Source of the DNA: Lumbricus terrestris | Taxonomy: Eukaryota; Annelida; Clitellata; Crassiclitellata; Lumbricidae | Direction: 5' to 3' | Length of the DNA stretch: 64,000 bases | Assembly: GCA_949752735.1 (NCBI GenBank) | Contig: OX457043.1 | Span: forward strand, 37,322,605 to 37,386,604 | Part shown: positions 58,812-64,000 of the stretch, piece by piece | Layout of the letters: each line of letters opens with the position of its first letter | Position numbering within the stretch: position 1 is the first letter of the stretch | Notes under the pieces: generated by a model | What the model saw: only the letters and a program-made list of their open reading frames with translations | What the model was told of the DNA's origin: nothing | Database searches by the model: none | Program-made: the position numbers and the translations under genes

Positions 58812-59419
58812 AAGTATTCAGGACAAAATTTCTGAAGCAATTGAGAATAATGAATTTTCCCTTGGAGTTTTCTTTGACTTAGACAAGGTTTTTGACACGG
58901 TGAGCCATGACAGCTTACTTAAAAAACTCGATAACTATGGTATAAGAGGAGTCCAACATAAATGGTTTTCTAGTTATCTTGAAAATCGCTCACAAGTAGT
59001 TTACTGTAACGGTGCCTATTCAACGATGCGCGCTATTTTCTATGGCGTTCCGCAAGGATCGAATCTTGGACCTTTATTGTTTCTTCTTTCATTAATGACC
59101 TTCCGAACGCATCTCCCCTTATGTACTTCATCCTTTTTGCTGATGACACTAATATCTTTTATTCTCACAGCTCCCTTACCACTCTCTATCAAATAGTGAA
59201 TGGCCAACTTACTCAGATTGCTAAGTGGCCAATGTTGACGGTTCATTGTTAGCGTTAAATGCATGTTTTGGTTCGCATGCAAGCAATAATTGAGCGATGA
59301 ATTGCTACGATAATACTCAAATTCTTTTTTGGAATATTTGCCAAAGAATGTATCACTAGTTTTAAGTATGAACCTTCCGTTTAAAACGAGTTTTTCTGCC
59401 TCTGATTGCATTTTAATCA

Positions 59420-59520
59420 GATCTAATTAGCGCGTACGATTAATGCGTTACAATTTTTAATCGCGAAATTTTTTAGCGCGTTAATCACACGCATTAACAC
59501 GATTAAATCAACAGCCCTAA
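59420..59520. mobile_element. hAT right end (fragment)
   Basis: The inverse of TAGGGCTGTTGATTTAATCG, followed by GTTAATGCGTGTGATTAACG, is a familiar hAT terminus type. A left end was not found. Confidence 0.5.
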
Positions 59521-59521
59521 A

Positions 59522-59834
59522 TCTATATAAATAAAGAGAAGCTTCTGTAACGTGTGCCTGTCTGTTTGTCCGGGATGCATTTCAACAGTTTTTGAGCTTT
59601 TCACTCCAAGCCTTCACTACTGTGTAGGCCTCGGCATGAGACACAAAGTCGAGGGGTTAGCGATTCTCTACCACCATGGGGGCCAGGGTGGGGGGCGAAA
59701 CCCCTCAAACTTTTTTCAATAAAACGCAGCTATTGATATGAATTTTTTTACCTAGATAGAGGGCCATCAGAACACCCGGTTCAGTGGTTGGTGAATCTCT
59801 ACCACCATGGGGACCAGGGTGGGGGGTGAAAACA
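59522..59834 (+). mobile_element. Helitron 5' end fragment
   Basis: TCTATATAAATAAAGAGAAG after an A, then sequence parallel to 30352-30660 (GTGTAGGCCTCGGCATGAGA, CTACCACCATGG). It is truncated where the RLE-LINE begins. Confidence 0.8.
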
Positions 59835-60900
59835 CTAAGACAACACAGTGTAACATCGTCTGGCCGTTTTCCATCTTCCCTGGTGAGCCCTAAAGGTTCC
59901 CTCTGGGATGGAATGTTTGCTCTTTGTAAAGAGCGCCATACGATATCGTTCAGCATATTGTGACGTTGTTGTCTGCCAGCATTTTTCCTGCATGCCAGAC
60001 CGTGGAGTCCTCTGGCGTCGACTCTTTCGCCACAGTGACAAAGATGCAGTTCGAGCTTTGAAACACTTAATCCGTTTCACAAACAGGATTAGAGCATCGT
60101 GCGAGTGAAGCATGGACAGCCTACCTATCGCTCGTTCCAAGTCTTCAGCCCTCTTACGCACTACCGTTTCAATGGCCGGACCAGGCATTAGAGGTGAGCC
60201 CAATAGCGCTGCTTCTTCTAATGGCATGTCCTTGAAACCATAGAATGAGGGATCGTCGAACTTATTTCGGGATTTTGACAAATGACCTCACATTTCGCGT
60301 TGTTGAGTTTAAGCCCAAGCTTAGCCGACTCATTTGCAATTAACTGAGTTTCGTGGGCCACAACATCAACTTTGCCTCCCAGTGTCAGATCGTCTAGAAA
60401 TGCTACTCTTAATTCTGATTTTATCTGTTGCAAGAGTGGGTGCAGTGTTAAACAGAATTCTAGAGGACCCAACGGATCACCTTGCTGGGTTCATTCTTCT
60501 GATAGTAAGACATCTGAGTCATGTCTCAACATCGGACAGCAGGAATATGAAGCGTGGGCGAAACGGTAAAGTTCAGGCATGTCTTTTGCAACACCTTCCA
60601 AAAGTGAGTCCCTGCGAAGAGTGTTGAAGGCATTAGCAAAATCTAGCTTAACCAGAACATCACCATCCGTCTGCATCGAAGTGGCCCAGTGTCGGCTTGC
60701 ATGTACTGCTGCTTGGGCGCCTCCAGGTACTCCAGCCCCAAGATGACAAGGGGCAAGTAGATTTGATAGTCTGGCAACAGCGTGGGCGTTCGCGCATTTG
60801 GCTGCCAAGCATCGCAACGTGTATCCGACAGCGATTGGTCTGATGCCTCCATCTTTTTTCCTTAAAGCAATTAGATTTGCCCCATAGATGACTTCTTTGA
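59835..60900 (-). mobile_element. RLE-type LINE with RT
   Basis: On the minus strand: LVKLDFANAFNTLRRDSLLE (RT), GPLEFCLTLHPLL, RVAFLDDLTLGGKVDVV (catalytic FLDD), GLKLNNAKCEVI, then after a deletion LNDIVWRSLQRANIPSQREP and GLTREDGKRPDDVTL (start of RLE). Several frameshifts. (AAT)n at 60909-60952 lies on its 5' side. Confidence 0.85.
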
Positions 60901-60956
60901 CCTCGAAGCTTAATATTAATAATAATATTATTAATAATAATATATTTTTTTAAATA

Positions 60957-61457
60957 TTTTTTTTGCCCCGAGGTAAATATGATCCCTCAGGGACTTCAAC
61001 ACTCTCGATAAAAGCAGATTTGTCTGGAATGGACCCTACTCGTCAAGGTCCCAGTTGGAAAAGGTACCCCTAAAAGCGACATAGTTGAAGCACTGAATCG
61101 TTAGCGACAGGTGTTGAAACAGATATGACGCTTTGCGGACGTCCCCAGTTGCGGTGCTTATGCTTGGTCCCAAAGCAGAAAGGAAAGTCAAGCCCTCGTT
61201 GTTGATGGGGCCTAGGGTTTCGAAAGCCAAGGGAATAAAAAGGTGAGTTTCAGACAATTGACGGTATTTTGTGTGTTTGAGGGCCGCTGCTTTCTCGGCC
61301 GCCACGCCTGCTGCCCGAGAAGTGTCGGGTAGATAAGAAACGGCTGAAGTGTCGGTCACGGTCGCATCCCAAATAAGGCAGCGACCAGCACGCCACGGAA
61401 TCAGAGTGAGGCCATCCGGTCTCTTGCCGTCAGCCCTTAACAGGGCAACGGGTTCCT
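60957..61457 (-). mobile_element. RLE-type LINE: endonuclease domain fragment
   Basis: A continuous minus-strand frame (61457-61036) reads EPVALLRADGKRPDGLTLIP, WRAGRCLIWDATVTDTSAV, LAFETLGPINNEGLTFLS and QCFNYVAFRGTFSNWDLDE. The PDG…(18 residues)…WD core is the RLE. The 3' end has GCCCCGAG…TTTTTTTT then (ATT)-type repeats (60909-60952). The 5' end is cut exactly at (ATT)n, 61458-61506. Confidence 0.88.
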
Positions 61458-61599
61458 TATTATTATTATTATTATTATTACTATTATTATTACTATTATT
61501 ATTATTAAGGTGAGACATTGGATGGTTGCAAAATGACGAATACATGCATGTTTCCTTAATAGATAACGACTTTTTAACATAATTTCATTTTACTTGAAG

Positions 61600-62280
61600 T
61601 AGGGCTGCCAACTTTTGATTTGGTCATTCCGGGACGCCCGCAGTCACCAGATGATATTTAAGCTTATACCAATTTACACTGTCCAATGTGTCCACATAGC
61701 CTATATTATAGCATTTATACCAATTTACACTGTCCAATGTGTCCACATACCGTAGCCTATATTATAGGCTATGTGGACATATTGGACAGTGTAAATTGGT
61801 ATAAATGTCATATCTAATTAGGCCTAGGCCTATAGGCTAAGTGGACACATTGGACAGTGTAAATTGGTATAAATGTCATATATAGTGACGTTTTCCCACG
61901 ACTTTGTGTCTATAGACTATAATTATTACAGTCTATAGACACAAAGTCATGAAAAAATCACACGTCGTCTCTCAAAATGCATCACAACGGACTAACAGTA
62001 GACCTGTACATACGAGACAATAGGTTACTGAGTGTCAGTGGTTTGTAAAGTTTTCAAGACTTGAACCCAGCGCTGTCCAACATTCGAAGTTCAGCCAACA
62101 ACGTTAGGTTTAACAGCACAGAATGCAAAATTATCACACAACTTGCCGAGTTTAGTTTGCAAAATGACAACATTTTTTCTACCACAAATTCCGGGACAAT
62201 TTGAGATCAATCCGGGACGCGGGACGCACAGAGCCGATTCCGGGACTGTCCCAGCGAATCCGGGACGGTTGGCAGCCCTT
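61600..62280. mobile_element. hAT element with multiple internal hairpins
   Basis: TAGGGCTGCCAAC…GTTGGCAGCCCTT ends; TSD ACTTGAAG at 61592-61599 and 62281-62288. Subterminal CCGGGAC repeats. It lies 90 bp from the ETFB exon at 62370. Internal palindromes at 61665-61950. Confidence 0.9.
61665..61950. repeat. Palindrome cluster: two direct and two inverted copies plus a hairpin
   Basis: ACCAATTTACACTGTCCAAT/GTGTCCACATA occurs twice forward (61668, 61717) and twice inverted (to 61806, to 61872). Next to it, GACTTTGTGTCTATAGACT pairs with its exact inverse across an 11-nt loop (about 61901-61949). Confidence 0.88.
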
Positions 62281-62369
62281 ACTTGAAGTGAGTGACCAGA
62301 GGCTTATGTTAATGGCATATGACAAAGGTAATATAGAAGTTGCTAGATTAGATTAGTTTAGAAAATCAC

Positions 62370-62432
62370 CTGAGGCCAGTCCAGCCAAGCTGCTGTCATC
62401 TGCCCAGTCTGGTTGCAGTCATCATCAATAGC
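62370..62432 (-). CDS. ETFB: ETFB internal exon (electron transfer flavoprotein beta)
   Basis: This 63-nt exon encodes 21 residues starting AIDDDCNQTGQMTA and ending LDWPQ. I recognise it as the stretch of ETF-beta that follows the end of the N-terminal half; by memory it matches human ETFB at all but about two positions. ETF-beta is the AMP-binding subunit of the mitochondrial matrix flavoprotein that passes electrons from acyl-CoA and other dehydrogenases to ETF-ubiquinone oxidoreductase. On the minus strand the exon is preceded by a pyrimidine-rich tract and AG (complement at 62433-62434) and followed by a GT donor (complement at 62368-62369). Both boundaries are phase 0. Upstream exons are not found between 62433 and 64000 and must lie outside the window. 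Confidence 0.95.
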
Positions 62433-62507
62433 CTATTAATAAAAAAAGTTCATAATATATTTGCATTTAAGGATTAGATCATGATATTATCACGATATTA
62501 TCATGAT

Positions 62508-62545
62508 CTACCGTATATACTCGACTATAAGTCGAGAAATTTAAG
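62508..62545. mobile_element. Possible DNA-element terminus
   Basis: CCGTATATACTCGACTATAAGTCGAG is a self-complementary terminus seen at the ends of some DNA transposons. The partner end is not in the window. Confidence 0.3.
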
Positions 62546-62949
62546 TCTATTTCAAAATGTCAAAAACGGTGTTTGACTTATATTCGAGAGGCAAAACTGA
62601 CGGACGATCTTCGGACCGAATATTTAACATTACGAAAATTTACTCCCTACTTAAACGCTCAGTTGATTTTAGTTGGCTTTGTTGTTACATTGTTTTTCCA
62701 AGTAAAATTACATATCAACAAATTACTGATTAAATACAGACTAAAACGAAATTTTCTTCTCTTATAACAATGTTATTATAATACTTGTACAATATTTCAT
62801 GCAACGAAAGCAATCTCATATATTATCGCTTTATTATCGTTCGGCTGAAAGAACTCAAATATCAAAGCTTCGCATGGTGTTTGAATCGAAGAGTAAGGAC
62901 GCCAATAGTAGTGAAAGGACACAGGAGCTGAGCCAGGCGGGGCTACCGC

Positions 62950-63400
62950 TAATCCCAGGCCACGCCCCCTTAGGCTGCTAGGCTATAGGCCACGCCCCCT
63001 AGGGCTGCTAGGCTATAGGCCACGCCCCCTAGGCTATTATGCTAATGAGCTATTAATTATCAATTATGCTAATCCGCTGGGCTATTACATAATCCGCGGG
63101 GCTATTACATAATCCGCTCGCCACGCTATAGCACTAAGACGCTATTAGGGGCTATTATGCTAATGAGCTATTACATAATCCGCTGGGCTATTAGGCTAAT
63201 CCGCTGGGCTATGGGCTAATCTGCTCGCCGCGCTATAGTACTAAGACGCTATTAGGGGCTATTATGCTAATGAGCTATTAGGCTAATCCGCTCGCCGCGC
63301 TACAGCCGGGCTATGGGCTAATCCGCCGGGCTATGGGCTAATCCGCCGGGCTATGGGCTAATCCCACGGGCTATAGGCTAATGCACTATTATGCTAAGCA
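62950..63400. repeat. Composite short satellite (GGCTATTA/GCTAATCCGC units)
   Basis: It begins with three ~33-bp units (CTATAGGCCACGCCCCCTAG) and continues with variable ~20-bp units of GGCTATTAGGCTAATCCGC type. Confidence 0.88.
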
Positions 63401-63800
63401 GGCCCCAACAACCTGTCAATCAAACCAGCAGCCACGAAAGCTGTAACCAATCAGCGCTAAGCAATGTCCCAACGACCTGTCAATCAAACGAGCAGCATCG
63501 GAAAGCTATAGCCAATCAGCGCTAAGCAGATTCCAACGACCTGTCAATCAAACGAGCAATTACCCTACCCATCCGCGACGGGACCAACGCATAATTACCC
63601 CCTTTGATCAATAATAGCAGCAATTATCTTGCACACCCGCGACCGGCCGAACGCGTAATTATCATCATCCATCACAATTGACAGTAATTGCCCCACACAT
63701 CCGCTGACCGGTCCAACGAGTAATTATCACCATCCATCACAATTGACAGTAATTGTGCCACACATCCGCTGACCGGCCCAACGAGTAATTACTTCCTTTG
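63400..63800. repeat. Two adjacent tandem repeats (65 bp and 62 bp)
   Basis: First ACGACCTGTCAATCAAACGA with CCAATCAGCGCTAAGCA (~65 bp, about 2.5 copies), then ATCCGCTGACCGG with CACAATTGACAGTAATTG (~62 bp, about three copies). CCAATCAG is present in the first. Confidence 0.88.
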
Positions 63801-64000
63801 ATTTATAATATGCACAACATTCCATACCATTTCCTTGCATTTTACACTTATATATTAGAAACATATCAAATGCACAGTCAACTATTCCATTTTCTCTTCA
63901 TTTTAGATCTTTATACCTTAGAAAAGCACAAGATGCTCAACTGATCATTTCAATTCGACGTATTTTACCCTTCTATGCATTAGAAATCTGCTCACCCTTC

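Larger units (their letters stand above)
57108..59215 (+). mobile_element. CR1/Jockey-like LINE RT split by a nested insertion
   Basis: Left part 57108-57308: TDVANYRPISVLPYFAKIFE, LSNFLEK, QHGFQAGRSLYLPLL. Right part 58812-59215: SIQDKISEAIENNEFSLGV, FFDLDKVFDTVSHDSLLKKL, FYGVPQGSNLGPLLF and, after a frameshift, FADDTN. The two parts join in frame (PLL|SIQD) when the insertion and one CTACTAAGT duplicate are removed. Confidence 0.88.
50069..62369 (-). other. ETFB intron (~12.3 kb), transposon-filled
   Basis: The interval lies between the ETFB exons ending …DWPQ and starting ATFTSK…. It is dominated by minus-strand RLE-LINE fragments beside (TAA)n repeats, together with CR1/L2-like and RTE-like LINEs, hAT elements at 55124-56080 and 61600-62280, a larger inverted-repeat element at 54386-56347, and a Helitron 5' end at 59522. 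No other host exon was found. Confidence 0.88.

Noticed and set aside
62433..64000. Search for the preceding ETFB exon
   Set aside because: No minus-strand frame with an acceptable donor and ETF-beta-like residues was found; the region is mostly satellite.

Overview
This window is animal nuclear DNA, most likely from a marine invertebrate (an invertebrate deuterostome would fit, but the species is not determinable here). The evidence is spliced coding exons with GT-AG introns, many non-LTR retrotransposons, tRNA-derived SINEs, Helitrons, hAT, piggyBac and mariner-type DNA elements, and abundant micro- and minisatellites. No rRNA gene, no functional tRNA gene and no prokaryotic gene organisation is visible.

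One host gene is certain. The 3' part of ETFB (electron transfer flavoprotein subunit beta) lies on the minus strand as three short in-phase exons: 62370-62432, 49907-50068 and 32232-32402 (with stop). They are separated by introns of about 12.3 kb and 17.5 kb and together give the last 131 residues. The 5' exons must lie beyond position 64000. Everything between 32.4 and 62.4 kb is therefore ETFB intron, and nearly all of it is transposon debris. A second possible host or transposon-borne gene is at 2.36-3.47 kb (plus strand), where an exon reads like a DUF4806 domain.

Layout. 0-2.2 kb: a hAT MITE and a three-copy ~160 bp tandem repeat. 2.2-10.1 kb: a segment bounded by inverted ~120 bp repeats, holding the DUF4806-like exons, a 5'-truncated LINE, an 8-bp-TSD element and a CR1/L2-like LINE with endonuclease and RT. 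10.1-10.8 kb: a large foldback. 11.4-13.9 kb: minisatellites. 14.6-21.3 kb: Helitron ends, a LINE split by a SINE, a TA-flanked element carrying a SINE. 22-28.3 kb: complete mariner-type, piggyBac, hAT and MULE-like foldback elements, the last with another element nested in it. 29.4-31.9 kb: an RTE-like LINE remnant and a complete non-autonomous Helitron just downstream of ETFB. 32.4-49.9 kb (ETFB intron): several LINEs, one interrupted by both a hAT element and a 3.1 kb TAA-flanked DNA transposon. 50.1-62.4 kb (ETFB intron): six minus-strand fragments of a restriction-like-endonuclease (RLE) LINE next to (TAA)n microsatellites, an LTR with a tRNA-Pro-like primer site, a 51 bp minisatellite, and a three-level nest of LINEs. 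62.5-64 kb: composite satellites.

Many insertions could be bounded to the base because target-site duplications (TSDs) are intact. In several cases removing the insertion and one TSD rejoins the interrupted LINE reading frame, which gives a relative order of insertion.
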